A stretch of 32,567 nucleotides of DNA from an uncultured Collinsella sp. (GCA_902462065.1 CABQAK010000028.1:1-32567); one strand, 5' to 3'. Shown: positions 7,305 through 15,219, numbered from the stretch's first letter. A program made the numbers and translations. Notes: generated by a model from the letters alone, not told the origin.

Positions 7305-7916
7305 CTAATCCAAGCGAGATTCCAGACTCGACAGACCATTGAGAGTCAGATCGTTGGCGACCTCAGAGACGCGCTCGATAGGAACCGAGCCGTCAGACAG
7401 TGCCCACGTACGATAGATACCGATAATACCCGACAGCAAAAACGCCAGATAGTAATCGAACATCTCGTCCTTAAGGCCCTCGGGCAGCAGATCGCGCTCG
7501 GCAATCTCGTGTTCGAGCGGCGCACGAAGACGAGCCATGAAATCATCGAGCGGAATGTTCTCGATCAGCTGACGATTGAGCACTAAGTTGTTGCACAGTG
7601 CCTCGTTAACGGTTTTAAAGAAGGTCGCCGCCGCGCCCAGAGCGAGCTCGTTGGTGTCGCCGTCCATGGAAGCAAGAGTTTTCTCGACCGAGTCGACAAT
7701 CATCTCCACCACATCGACGGCAATGGCATCGAGCAGGCCGTCAACCGTGCCAAAGTGCACGTAGAAGGTTTTGCGGTCGACATTGGCCTCGCGCGCGATG
7801 GCGCTCACCGTAATGTCTGCCAGCGGCTTTTCCATGAGCAGGCGCTCGAAAGCCGAAAGGATGGCATTACGGCTGCGAACAATGCGGCGGTCAAGACGCG
7901 GTTTGCTGGTTGCCAT
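7305..7916 (-). CDS. TetR/AcrR family transcriptional regulator
   Basis: A 203-residue one-component regulator. The N-terminal TetR helix-turn-helix spans about residues 12-60: RRIVRSRNAILSAFERLLME, then ITVSAIAREANVDRKTFYVHF, the recognition-helix signature of the family. The remaining helices form an effector-binding and dimer domain that I cannot assign to a ligand. The ATG at 7916 has AAGGGA about 8 nt upstream; an in-frame ATG at 7943 is less well placed. An inverted repeat at 7960-7983 just upstream is a candidate own operator. The adjacent membrane protein at 8033-9340 runs in the same direction upstream of it and may be co-transcribed or a target. The gene ends 2 bp from the transposase remnant. 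Confidence 0.9.
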   Translation of the reverse strand: MATSKPRLDRRIVRSRNAILSAFERLLMEKPLADITVSAIAREANVDRKTFYVHFGTVDGLLDAIAVDVVEMIVDSVEKTLASMDGDTNELALGAAATFFKTVNEALCNNLVLNRQLIENIPLDDFMARLRAPLEHEIAERDLLPEGLKDEMFDYYLAFLLSGIIGIYRTWALSDGSVPIERVSEVANDLTLNGLSSLESRLD

Positions 7917-7959
7917 GGGCGTGTCCCTTCGATATGCGAGCATTCATCAACAGATGAGA

Positions 7960-7983
7960 GATAATCTACGTAAGAGGATTATC
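7960..7983. promoter_or_regulatory. Candidate TetR operator
   Basis: GATAATC (7960-7966) and GATTATC (7977-7983) form a 7-bp perfect inverted repeat with a 10-bp spacer, 44 bp upstream of the TetR start. Centre-to-centre spacing is 17 bp, compatible with a TetR dimer. The right arm resembles a -10 box on the minus strand. Confidence 0.4.
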
Positions 7984-8032
7984 CCCCATACAGCACAAAT
8001 ATGCCCCGCATCATGAAGAACGCACGACTGCC

Positions 8033-9340
8033 CTACTGCGACTTAGGATGCTTCTTCTTATTGAGTGCCGACGGAGATACGCGAATACCATCGCCTGTCT
8101 GGCGCACATAGGCTTTATGAGCCGCCTTAGCGGTCCCAGAAGCCTTCTGAACGCGCTTCTTGGGATCAACGGTAACAGCATTCGTGGGGTGAGGCTTAGT
8201 GGGCGCAGAGGGCGTCTGAGGCGTGCGGCCGAGCTTGCGCATCACACGATCCCAGCGCGCATGGATGCTCTCGTTGTGGGCGCTCTTAAGTCCCAGCAGG
8301 GGCGCAGCCAAAATGGTCGGCGCAATAAACGTAATGAGGCGCCACAGCAGATAGCCGGCGGTCGAAGCCGACCCAAAGAAATGACCCAAGAACAATGCAA
8401 AGCCGCCCTCAGCACCACCAGTTCCACCGGGCAAGGGAACCGCAGAGCTCAGCAGCTGGACAAAGGCGCTCGCGGCCATGACCGAGAAAAAGTCAACCTC
8501 GTGGTGGCCAAAGGCAAGCATCAGGAAATACGGCACCAGATAGAAAAACGCGAGCTGCAGCATGGTGATAAACACGGTGAGCAGCATGAAAGAAAAATGT
8601 CCGGCCGAAAGCTTGAACTTCTCGGAGAAGGAATAGATCTCGCCATCGACAAACGTGCGCCAACCCTCGATCTTAGTGGCCGAGACACCAATGCGCTCGA
8701 GCCAATTGATGATGCAATGGGCGACGCGCGTGACGGTCTTAGGCATGAGAGCGACGGCGAAGATGCCAAGCAAGATGCAGCAGTGTCCACCAAAGCTAAA
8801 GACGCACAACAGCGTCATGTCGCCATAGCGCTCGGCAAAAAACGGCATACGGGCGAGCAGCAGGATAGCGCCCCAGGCGACCAGGCCAAACTGGTACACG
8901 ATAAAACGCGTGAATTGCGTGGCGCCGGCCTCGCCCACGTTTTGGCCGGCCTTGGTCAGGCGATAGATCTGAGCCGGGGTGGAGCCCATCATCATGGGCG
9001 TCAGGTTGCCAAAGAAGATGCCACTCGCCTCGACCGAGATCAGGTCGCGGATGCCGACGGGCGAATTGGGATCGAGCCAGACGGCGATCGCATAGGCCAC
9101 AATGCCAAAGAACAGGTACATGAACATGCAAAGACACGCGACAACGAGCCATGACGCCTGGACGCTCGACATAGCGGCCCAGAACTGCCCCATCTGCCCG
9201 GTTACCACCAGATAGACGATATAACCCACCAGCACGACGCCGATAAAGATGGCGCCGCGGCGTGCGCTCTTATTGTCATCTCCGCCCGAGGCCTCAACCT
9301 CGACCTGGGGCTTGGACGTATGCTGAGAGGACTCCGTCAT
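8033..9340 (-). CDS. Lysylphosphatidylglycerol synthase TM-domain / YbhN-like (UPF0104) membrane protein
   Basis: A 435-residue integral membrane protein. After a hydrophilic N-terminus (about 30 residues) come roughly eight hydrophobic segments, beginning AIFIGVVLVGYIVYLVV. Family marks are the loop LTPMMMGSTPAQIYRLTKAG and the motif PLPGGTGGAEGGFALFL, the 'PGGxGxxE' signature of the LPG_synthase_TM family, some of whose members flip lipids or polyprenyl-linked sugars. No soluble aminoacyl-transferase domain is attached, so it is not a complete MprF. The last 65 residues are basic and proline/lysine rich, ending KKKHPKSQ, and should be cytoplasmic. The ATG at 9340 has an AAGGAG site 6 nt upstream, which decides against an upstream in-frame start. 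The substrate is unknown. Confidence 0.85.
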   Translation of the reverse strand: MTESSQHTSKPQVEVEASGGDDNKSARRGAIFIGVVLVGYIVYLVVTGQMGQFWAAMSSVQASWLVVACLCMFMYLFFGIVAYAIAVWLDPNSPVGIRDLISVEASGIFFGNLTPMMMGSTPAQIYRLTKAGQNVGEAGATQFTRFIVYQFGLVAWGAILLLARMPFFAERYGDMTLLCVFSFGGHCCILLGIFAVALMPKTVTRVAHCIINWLERIGVSATKIEGWRTFVDGEIYSFSEKFKLSAGHFSFMLLTVFITMLQLAFFYLVPYFLMLAFGHHEVDFFSVMAASAFVQLLSSAVPLPGGTGGAEGGFALFLGHFFGSASTAGYLLWRLITFIAPTILAAPLLGLKSAHNESIHARWDRVMRKLGRTPQTPSAPTKPHPTNAVTVDPKKRVQKASGTAKAAHKAYVRQTGDGIRVSPSALNKKKHPKSQ

Positions 9341-9445
9341 GAGACTCCTTCTAACAGTCAAAATATCTTGGATATTGTACCCGCAAGGACCATAAGCAGA
9401 ACGCAAAGCTCTGGTTCAAACGGGAATTGCAGACGGTTGTTTGAA

Positions 9446-9480
9446 AATAAAAAACCCGGCCTTCCATGGGAAGTCCGGGT
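9446..9480 (-). terminator. Intrinsic terminator of tRNA-Glu
   Basis: On the minus strand ACCCGGACTTCC pairs with GGAAGGCCGGGT around a short loop and is followed by a long T run. It starts 11 nt after the tRNA 3' end. Confidence 0.88.
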
Positions 9481-9490
9481 ATCAGATGCG

Positions 9491-9567
9491 TGGTAGCCCG
9501 TACCAGATTCGAACTGGTGATCTCCGCCTTGAGAGGGCGGCGTCCTAAACCGCTAGACGAACGGGCC
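9491..9567 (-). tRNA. tRNA-Glu (anticodon CUC)
   Basis: The minus strand folds into a standard cloverleaf: acceptor GGCCCGT/ACGGGCT (first pair G-U), D-arm with TAGCGGTTTAGGA, anticodon stem CCGCC/GGCGG with loop CTCTCAA giving anticodon CTC, T-arm with GTTCGAATC, and an encoded CCA end. It reads GAG codons, common in this GC-rich sequence. It has its own promoter (9602-9630) and terminator (9446-9480), so it is a single-gene unit. The neighbouring CCA-adding enzyme is not needed for its primary maturation, only for repair, since CCA is encoded. Confidence 0.96.
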
Positions 9568-9601
9568 ACATGGCATCTGCACTGCCGTGCTGCGAGGAAA
9601 T

Positions 9602-9630
9602 ATATTACGGGACAAAAAACGTCAGCGCAA
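9602..9630 (-). promoter_or_regulatory. Promoter of tRNA-Glu
   Basis: On the minus strand a -35 TTGCGC (9630-9625) lies 17 nt from a -10 TAATAT (9607-9602), placing the transcription start about 25-30 nt before the mature tRNA 5' end. A T-run in the spacer is typical of strong stable-RNA promoters. Confidence 0.65.
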
Positions 9631-9645
9631 GAAGAAATTCCAAAT

Positions 9646-9664
9646 TGCCGAAAAATTGTCGGCA
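9646..9664 (-). terminator. Weak hairpin after cca
   Basis: TGCCGA (9646-9651) and TCGGCA (9659-9664) form a 6-bp stem whose minus-strand loop carries the T residues; it begins 31 nt after the cca stop. Only a modest match to an intrinsic terminator. Confidence 0.35.
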
Positions 9665-9694
9665 GGTTATGGAATACGCAGGTAAACTAGGTAG

Positions 9695-11089
9695 CTAATT
9701 CAAGTTGAGATGGACCAAAAGAGCTTCGCGCTCGTTGGGAATGTTGTCTTCGATCACGGCGTCGAGGGCGGAGTTGAGAAGCCGACCTAGTTCCGGCCCG
9801 GGCTTGACTCCGGCACGGATCAGGTCGCCACCGTTGATGGCAAGCATCCTGAGCGTATAGGGCTCCCCCGCCTTCAGCAGCTCGTGCGCCAGCGCGCGCA
9901 TCTCCTCAATCGTCTCAACGTAATAGAAGCACGACGGGGCCTTGCCGAGCGTGTCGGCACGCTTAAGATCCATGAGCTCGTCCATCAAACGCGGCGTGTC
10001 GACGCCCTCGCCCGAAAGCACGCGCATCATATTGAGCAGGCAGGAGCGCTCGGGGCGCAGCGGCTTGTCGTGATATTTGATGAGCAGGCACACGTCGCGC
10101 ACCAAGTCGTGCGAGAGCGCCAGGCGATCCATAATGACGCGCGCCTTCTTGGCGCCGAGCTCGGGATGACCGTAGAAGTGTCCGCTGCCGGCGTGATCGA
10201 CCGTGAAGCACTCGGGCTTGGACACATCGTGCAAAAACGCCGCCCACATAAGGCTCGACGAGGGCGCGACGCCGTCGCACAGCGCAAGCTCCCCTGCCAC
10301 CGTCAGCACACGGGCGATATGCTCGTAAACGTTAAACGCATGATAGACACTTCGCTGATCAAAGCCGCGACCCGCTGCCAGCTCAGGCACAGAGGCACAG
10401 ATGAGCTCGGGGTAGCGCAGCATCGCGTCTCCCCCATGACCGGTCGAAAGAATGCCCTCGAGCTCAATACCCACACGCTCACGCGCCACGGCATCGAGCA
10501 GCGGCGCGCACTCGGCAAGCGCGCGCTTAGTCTCGGGCTCAATCATAAAGTCAAGGCGGCAGGCAAAGCGCACCGCACGCAGCATGCGCAGGGCGTCCTC
10601 GTTAAAGCGACGCTTGGGATCGCCGACAGCGCGAATCAGCTTGCGCTCCAAGTCACCCTGGCCGTCGTAGCGGTCGACAAGCCCGCGCTCGGGATGCCAG
10701 GCCATAGCGTTGACGGTAAAGTCGCGGCGCGCCAGATCGTCCTCGAGCAAGGCGGCACGCTCCACACTCTGGGGATGGCGACCATCGGTGTAAAAGCCAT
10801 CCAGACGGTACGTGGTGACCTCGATACGCTCGCCATCGGAAATAGCCGTGATTCCGCCAAATTTAATGCCCGACTCCACGACCGCGATATCAGCGGCCTC
10901 GAGCGCCGCCTTGGACTCCTGCCACAGGCCGCTACAGCACATATCAACATCGTGGCTGGGGCATCCCATCAGGGCGTCGCGCACCCAACCGCCAACGTAC
11001 CAAGCCTCAAGACCGGCTGCCTCGAGCGCACGCAGGACACGGATGGAGGCATCGGACGGTTGCGTACCGTTGAGCGAAACATTGCACAT
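9695..11089 (-). CDS. cca: CCA tRNA nucleotidyltransferase with HD domain
   Basis: Adds or repairs the 3' CCA of tRNAs without a template. The 464-residue protein has the class II nucleotidyltransferase head: YVGGWVRDAL (31-40), the metal-binding HDVDM (46-50), RRDFTVNAMAW (121-131) and the flexible-loop/nucleotide-selection segment FNEDALRMLRAVRFACRL. The C-terminal half carries an HD phosphohydrolase-type motif, MWAAFLHDVSKPE, followed by GHPELGAKKA. The ATG at 11089 has an AGGAGG site 8 nt upstream. A poly(A) polymerase PcnB is the related alternative, but the HD domain and the lack of a long basic tail favour a CCA-adding enzyme. It is a single-gene unit, followed by the tRNA-Glu gene. 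Confidence 0.93.
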   Translation of the reverse strand: MCNVSLNGTQPSDASIRVLRALEAAGLEAWYVGGWVRDALMGCPSHDVDMCCSGLWQESKAALEAADIAVVESGIKFGGITAISDGERIEVTTYRLDGFYTDGRHPQSVERAALLEDDLARRDFTVNAMAWHPERGLVDRYDGQGDLERKLIRAVGDPKRRFNEDALRMLRAVRFACRLDFMIEPETKRALAECAPLLDAVARERVGIELEGILSTGHGGDAMLRYPELICASVPELAAGRGFDQRSVYHAFNVYEHIARVLTVAGELALCDGVAPSSSLMWAAFLHDVSKPECFTVDHAGSGHFYGHPELGAKKARVIMDRLALSHDLVRDVCLLIKYHDKPLRPERSCLLNMMRVLSGEGVDTPRLMDELMDLKRADTLGKAPSCFYYVETIEEMRALAHELLKAGEPYTLRMLAINGGDLIRAGVKPGPELGRLLNSALDAVIEDNIPNEREALLVHLNLN

Positions 11090-11184
11090 ACCTGTGGCCT
11101 CCTGCGACTATCAAATTGGCTATCGATTGCGTCTGCAAGAAGTCTAGCAAGAAACAGCCTCCGCTGCACACGCAAGTCCGATAA

Positions 11185-11220
11185 ACAAAAACGCATCCGT
11201 CCTAGTCTAAGACGGATGCG
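11185..11220 (-). terminator. Intrinsic terminator of the first PfkB kinase gene
   Basis: CGCATCCGTC (minus strand) pairs perfectly with GACGGATGCG over 10 bp with a 9-nt loop, then TTTTTGTTT. It lies 33 nt after the stop of the kinase at 11254 and just upstream of cca. Confidence 0.9.
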
Positions 11221-11253
11221 AAATAATCAAACTATTCAGGCAAGGTGCAGGGA

Positions 11254-12186
11254 CTAGCAGACCTGGCGAACTTCGATGTGCTTCTTATATTCGTCCACCT
11301 TGGCAAAATCGCCCAGACCGGGGCACTCGACCACGTTGGCGCCGGTGGCCATCGAAAGACGCAAAGCATCCTCAACACGCTCGGGGGCGTCGTGCCACAC
11401 GGACAGGAAGGCAGCGAGCGAGGAATCGCCGGCGCACACCGTCGACAGCAGCTTGACGTCGAAGGTACGGTTGGCAAACCAGATATGCTCGCCGTTGGAG
11501 AAGTACGCACCGGCGCCACCGAGGGTCAGCAGCACGTTCTTGGCGCCCTTGGCGTGCAGCTCGGCCATAGCGCCCTTGACGGACTCGTCGTCGCCACCGC
11601 TCACCTTAATGCCAAAGATGTCAAGCAGCTCGTCGTCATTGGGCTTGATCAGCAGCGGCTCCATAGCAATGAGATCTGCCAGCTGATGGCTCGAGATATC
11701 GAGGACGAACTCGGCCCCCTTGGCCTTGACACGGCGCAGGACCTCGGCCAAGAAACCCTCGGAAGTGTTGGGAGGCAGCGAGCCACTGATGACCAGGCAG
11801 GTCATGTCATCGAGCGAATCGATAAGCTCAAACATCTCCTGCTCGTTGGCCTCGTTGATAGCGGCACCGGCGTTGACCATGTTGTACTCGGTATCGGGGC
11901 CGGCGTTGAGGAACACGTTGACGCGCGTGATGCCGTCGGTCCACACGGGCTTGACGGGCACGCCCAGGGCCTCGGCGCCCTTGACGATAAACTCGCCCGA
12001 GAAGCCGGCGAAGAAGCCCAGAATCGTGGTGTCGACACCATAGTGGTCAAGCGTAAACGAGACGTTGAGACCCTTGCCGTTGGGCGTGTAGACGGCGTTG
12101 CGGGTACGCGTGACGGTGTTGGCAGCAAGACCGTCGCAGGCGATGTTGTAGTCAATGGCGGGATTTGCAGTGAGCGTGTAAATCAT
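11254..12186 (-). CDS. PfkB-family sugar-phosphate kinase, 1-phosphofructokinase type (copy 1)
   Basis: Likely phosphorylates fructose 1-phosphate to fructose 1,6-bisphosphate (tagatose 6-phosphate kinase is the close alternative). The 310-residue protein opens MIYTLTANPAIDYN, as FruK/LacC proteins do. The substrate motif reads NGKGLNVS (36-43, usually GGKGxNVA). SGSLPP (134-139) and the catalytic-site motif CAGDSSLAAF (251-260, catalytic Asp254, first Gly of GAGD replaced by Cys) follow. The ATG at 12186 has an AAAGGA site 7 nt upstream. It lies between two terminators with its own likely promoter, so it is monocistronic, next to a paralogue, EI, HPr and EIIBCA. That context makes a fructose PTS role probable. 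Confidence 0.87.
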   Translation of the reverse strand: MIYTLTANPAIDYNIACDGLAANTVTRTRNAVYTPNGKGLNVSFTLDHYGVDTTILGFFAGFSGEFIVKGAEALGVPVKPVWTDGITRVNVFLNAGPDTEYNMVNAGAAINEANEQEMFELIDSLDDMTCLVISGSLPPNTSEGFLAEVLRRVKAKGAEFVLDISSHQLADLIAMEPLLIKPNDDELLDIFGIKVSGGDDESVKGAMAELHAKGAKNVLLTLGGAGAYFSNGEHIWFANRTFDVKLLSTVCAGDSSLAAFLSVWHDAPERVEDALRLSMATGANVVECPGLGDFAKVDEYKKHIEVRQVC

Positions 12187-12220
12187 GAATGTTCCTTTCA
12201 CGAAGCAACGTGTTAATGAA

Positions 12221-12249
12221 AGTATATTCCACGCATCGGTAAAAGGCTA
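12221..12249 (-). promoter_or_regulatory. Candidate promoter of the first PfkB kinase
   Basis: Minus-strand -10 TATACT (12226-12221), 17 nt from a poor -35 TAGCCT (12249-12244), between the copy-2 terminator and the copy-1 start. Good -10, weak -35. Confidence 0.4.
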
Positions 12250-12314
12250 GGACAACTCGGTGAACGGTGTGGAAGCGATGAAGTACGGCAGGACACCTCT
12301 CCCCCATGGCGGAA

Positions 12315-12347
12315 CAAAAAAGGCGCCCCGGCCGAAACCGGGGCGCC
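12315..12347 (-). terminator. Intrinsic terminator after the second PfkB kinase
   Basis: A 10-bp GC-only stem GGCGCCCCGG/CCGGGGCGCC (12322-12331 with 12338-12347) with a 6-nt loop, followed on the minus strand by TTTTTTG. It ends the ptsI-kinase transcription unit. Confidence 0.92.
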
Positions 12348-12375
12348 GCATGCGCACGAATATGTCGCGTTTCGA

Positions 12376-13308
12376 TTACTGACGATCGAGCTTGCGGACA
12401 GCAACGCGCTTGCTGTACTCGTCGACGTGACCGAAGTCGCCGATGCCGACGGACTCGGCAACGTTGGCGCCGGTGGCCATAGCGAGCTTCATGGCCTCCT
12501 CGACGTTGTCGCGATCCCTGTACCACTTATGCAGGAACGCAGCGAGGGTGCAGTCGCCGGCGCAGACGGAAGAAACCAGCTTGATGTTGAACTCACGCTT
12601 GGCGTACCAGATGTCCTCGCCGTTGGAGAAGTAAGCGTCGCCGCGGCTACCACGGGTGAGCAGCACGTTCTGAACGCCGGCGTCGTGAGCCATCTTCATG
12701 GCAACGCGGACCTCGTCGTCGGTGTCGACCGGCACGCCGAAGATGGCCTTCATCTCGTGATGGTTCGGCTTGATGAGCAGCGGCTTCTTGTGAGCGAGCT
12801 CCTTGAGCTTGTCGGAGGACAGGTCCAGGACGACGTCGGCGCCACGAGCCTGAGCGTGCTCCATAACCTTAGCCAGGAAGTCGGGCGTAGCTTTGGGAGG
12901 CACGGAGCCGGAGACGATCAGGCACTCAAGATCGCCCGCGGTGTCCAGGATGTTGTAGAGCTCCTCCTGGTGCTGCGGCGTGATCGGAGCACCCGGGTTC
13001 AGGATGCCGTACTCGTGCTGGCCATCGTTGACGTAGGTGTTAATGCGCGTGATACCGTCGGTCCAGACCGGGCGGCAGAGGCAACCCAGGTTCATGACCT
13101 CTTCGACGATGAACTTGCCCGTGAAGCCAGCAAAGAAGCCGAGCGCGACGGTGTCGACGCCCATCTTCTTAAAGGCGAAGGACACGTCGAGGCCCTTGCC
13201 GTTAGCCGTGTAGCTGGCCGAGCCGGTGCGGACGTTCTCGTCGGGCTCGAGCGGAGAGCTCGAAACCGTCATGTCGACAGCCGGGTTAGCGGTTAGCGTG
13301 TAGAACAT
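12376..13308 (-). CDS. fruK: PfkB-family sugar-phosphate kinase, 1-phosphofructokinase type (copy 2)
   Basis: A 310-residue paralogue of the kinase at 11254, alike along its whole length by eye. It shares the opening TLTANPAVD, the block VWTDGITRIN (81-90), SGSVPP (133-138), PLLIKPNHHE (176-185) and CAGDCTLAAF (249-258, catalytic Asp252). Its substrate motif differs further: NGKGLDVS, where the asparagine of GGKGxN is aspartate. A role as 1-phosphofructokinase for the fructose EII is likely, but the two copies may be split between fructose 1-phosphate and another hexose phosphate. The ATG at 13308 follows a GGGGG-containing leader (weak Shine-Dalgarno). It lies 74 nt downstream of ptsI, with a hairpin between, and is probably transcribed with it. 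Confidence 0.85.
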   Translation of the reverse strand: MFYTLTANPAVDMTVSSSPLEPDENVRTGSASYTANGKGLDVSFAFKKMGVDTVALGFFAGFTGKFIVEEVMNLGCLCRPVWTDGITRINTYVNDGQHEYGILNPGAPITPQHQEELYNILDTAGDLECLIVSGSVPPKATPDFLAKVMEHAQARGADVVLDLSSDKLKELAHKKPLLIKPNHHEMKAIFGVPVDTDDEVRVAMKMAHDAGVQNVLLTRGSRGDAYFSNGEDIWYAKREFNIKLVSSVCAGDCTLAAFLHKWYRDRDNVEEAMKLAMATGANVAESVGIGDFGHVDEYSKRVAVRKLDRQ

Positions 13309-13335
13309 TTACAGTACCCCCTGTATATGTGAGGG

Positions 13336-13365
13336 CCGCGTGGCCGGCCCATTCCAACCACGCGG
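13336..13365 (-). other. Intercistronic hairpin between ptsI and the kinase
   Basis: CCGCGTGG (13336-13343) and CCACGCGG (13358-13365) form a perfect 8-bp stem with a 14-nt loop, without a T-run. It may set mRNA stability or processing between ptsI and the kinase rather than end transcription. Confidence 0.45.
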
Positions 13366-13382
13366 TTACCTCTGATACCAAA

Positions 13383-15086
13383 TTAGCGAGCTGCGGACTC
13401 GAGCAGTGCCTTGACCTCGGCGGCGGTGTTGCAGGCGAGCGCCTTCTCGGCGAGCTCGTCGCACTCGGCCTTGGTCCACTGGCTGATGGTCTTGCGGGCG
13501 CGCAGGATCGACGGAGCGCTCATCGAGAACTCCTCCAGGCCCCAGCTGATCAGCAGCGGCTCGAGCAGCGGATCGGCAGCGGCCTCGCCGCACATACCGA
13601 CCATGATGCCGGCCTTCACGCCGCTCTCGATGATGTTCTTGAGCGAGCGGAGCACGGCGGGATAGTAAACCTGATACAGGTTGGAGATGGTGTCGTTGCC
13701 ACGGTCGGCGCACATGGTGTAGCCGATCAGGTCGTTGGTGCCGATGGAGAAAAAGTCGGCGACCTCGGCAAGACGGTCTGCGAGCAGCGAAGCGGCAGGC
13801 GTCTCGACCATGATGCCGACCTCGATGTTCTCGTTGAACTTGCGGCCCTCTTCGGTCAGCTCGGCCTTGCACTGCTCGACGAGCTCCTTGACAGCCAAGA
13901 CCTCCTCGACGCAGGTGACGAGCGGGATCATGATCTTGACGTCACCGAAGGCACTAGCGCGCAGCAGAGCGCGGAGCTGGACCTTGTACTGGTCGGGATT
14001 GGCCAGGCAGTAACGCACGGCGCGGAAGCCCATGAAGGGGTTGTCTTCCTTGACCATATGCAGATACGGAATCTCCTTGTCGCCACCCACATCGAGCGTG
14101 CGGATGATGACCGGAGCGCCCTTGAGCGCGCTGGCGACCTTACGGTAGGCGTTGAACTGCTCCTCCTCGGAAGGAAGCTCAGCAGAGTCCATGAACAGGA
14201 ACTCGGAGCGGAACAGACCGATGGCCTCGGCGTCGTGATCGAGCGCGTTGGGCACGTCATCGGGGTTACCGATGTTGCAGGCGATGATCTTCTTGATGCC
14301 ATCGGCAGTCACGGACGGCTTGCCACGGAAGGCCTCGAGGGCTGCCTTCTCGGCAGCGAAGGCCTCGGCCTTGGCGGTGTAGGCAGCGAGCGTCTCCTCG
14401 TCGGGATCGGCCTCGACGATGCCCTTGCCACCGTCGACGACAACGGTCATGCCGTTGCGCAGAGCGGTGCAGCTGTTGGAAACCGAAAGGACAGCCGGGA
14501 TCTCGAGGGCGCGCGCAATGATCGCGGAGTGCGACGTGCGGCCACCGGTCTCGGTGACGATACCGGCAACGTGGGCCTTATCGATCGTGGCGGTCATGGA
14601 CGGCGTGAGGTCGTGCACGACAACGACAGTGTTCTCGGGCAGGACGGAGAGGTCGACGACCTCCTTGCCCAGCAGCTCGGCCAGAATACCGGTGCGGATG
14701 TCGGCGATATCGGCCGCACGCAGACGGAACATCTCGTCGTCCATGGACAGGAACATGTTCTCGAACATGGTCGAGGTGTCCATGAGCGCCTGCTCGGCGC
14801 AGGTGCCGCCGTCAATGGCGGCGTTGATGGCGTCGGTCATGCCCGGGTCCTGAGCCAGGACAATGTGTCCGCTCATGATCTCGGCCTCGGCCTCACCCAC
14901 CGTCTCCTTCATGTGGTCGGCCTGAGCCTGGGTCTTCTCGCAGAAGACCGAAAGAGCGGACTGATAGCGCTCCTTCTCTGCTGCCGAATCAGCAACCTCG
15001 TGCGGCTCAAACGTCAAGTCGGGATCGACGGCGACCATGACGGTGCCGATACCGATGCCCTCGGAAGCGTTGACTCCCTGATACAT
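13383..15086 (-). CDS. ptsI: PTS phosphoenolpyruvate-protein phosphotransferase, enzyme I
   Basis: General PTS enzyme: takes phosphate from phosphoenolpyruvate onto a histidine and passes it to HPr. The 567-residue length is normal. The phospho-His is His186 in GGRTSHSAIIAR. The PEP-binding barrel shows GLFRSEFLFMD, RTLDVGGDKEIPY, EVGIMVETPAA, FFSIGTNDLIGYTMCADRGN and the active-site Cys in GMCGEAAADP. Two in-frame ATGs lie at 15092 and 15086. I chose 15086, because the GGAGAGAGGA site is correctly spaced for it and the resulting start MYQGVNASEGIGIG fits EI. It is preceded by ptsH on the same strand, with a hairpin at 15138-15174 between. Confidence 0.96.
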   Translation of the reverse strand: MYQGVNASEGIGIGTVMVAVDPDLTFEPHEVADSAAEKERYQSALSVFCEKTQAQADHMKETVGEAEAEIMSGHIVLAQDPGMTDAINAAIDGGTCAEQALMDTSTMFENMFLSMDDEMFRLRAADIADIRTGILAELLGKEVVDLSVLPENTVVVVHDLTPSMTATIDKAHVAGIVTETGGRTSHSAIIARALEIPAVLSVSNSCTALRNGMTVVVDGGKGIVEADPDEETLAAYTAKAEAFAAEKAALEAFRGKPSVTADGIKKIIACNIGNPDDVPNALDHDAEAIGLFRSEFLFMDSAELPSEEEQFNAYRKVASALKGAPVIIRTLDVGGDKEIPYLHMVKEDNPFMGFRAVRYCLANPDQYKVQLRALLRASAFGDVKIMIPLVTCVEEVLAVKELVEQCKAELTEEGRKFNENIEVGIMVETPAASLLADRLAEVADFFSIGTNDLIGYTMCADRGNDTISNLYQVYYPAVLRSLKNIIESGVKAGIMVGMCGEAAADPLLEPLLISWGLEEFSMSAPSILRARKTISQWTKAECDELAEKALACNTAAEVKALLESAAR

Positions 15087-15137
15087 TCCCATTCCTCTCT
15101 CCGTGTCATGTGATAAAGCGTTTTGCCATATCCATGA

Positions 15138-15174
15138 CAAAAGAGCGCAGCTACCTTACAACAGGTCACTGCGC
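15138..15174 (-). terminator. Attenuator-like hairpin between ptsH and ptsI
   Basis: On the minus strand GCGCAG-TG-ACCT pairs with AGGT-AG-CTGCGC, a 10-bp stem with one internal mismatch, followed by TCTTTTGTC. It resembles a leaky intrinsic terminator that would give more HPr than enzyme I mRNA, a ratio known for other ptsHI operons. Confidence 0.55.
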
Positions 15175-15219
15175 CCCCAAATATGAACTTAGTTGTTCAA
15201 CATGCGACCCGTTTGAGTT

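Noticed and set aside
8048..9154. 368-codon plus-strand open frame opposite the YbhN-like gene
   Set aside because: Antisense; the minus strand has the PGGxGxxE signature, membrane segments and a good ribosome site.
13329..15113. 594-codon plus-strand open frame opposite ptsI
   Set aside because: Its high Gly/Asp/Val/Leu composition is a by-product of GC-rich codons of ptsI; all EI motifs are on the minus strand.
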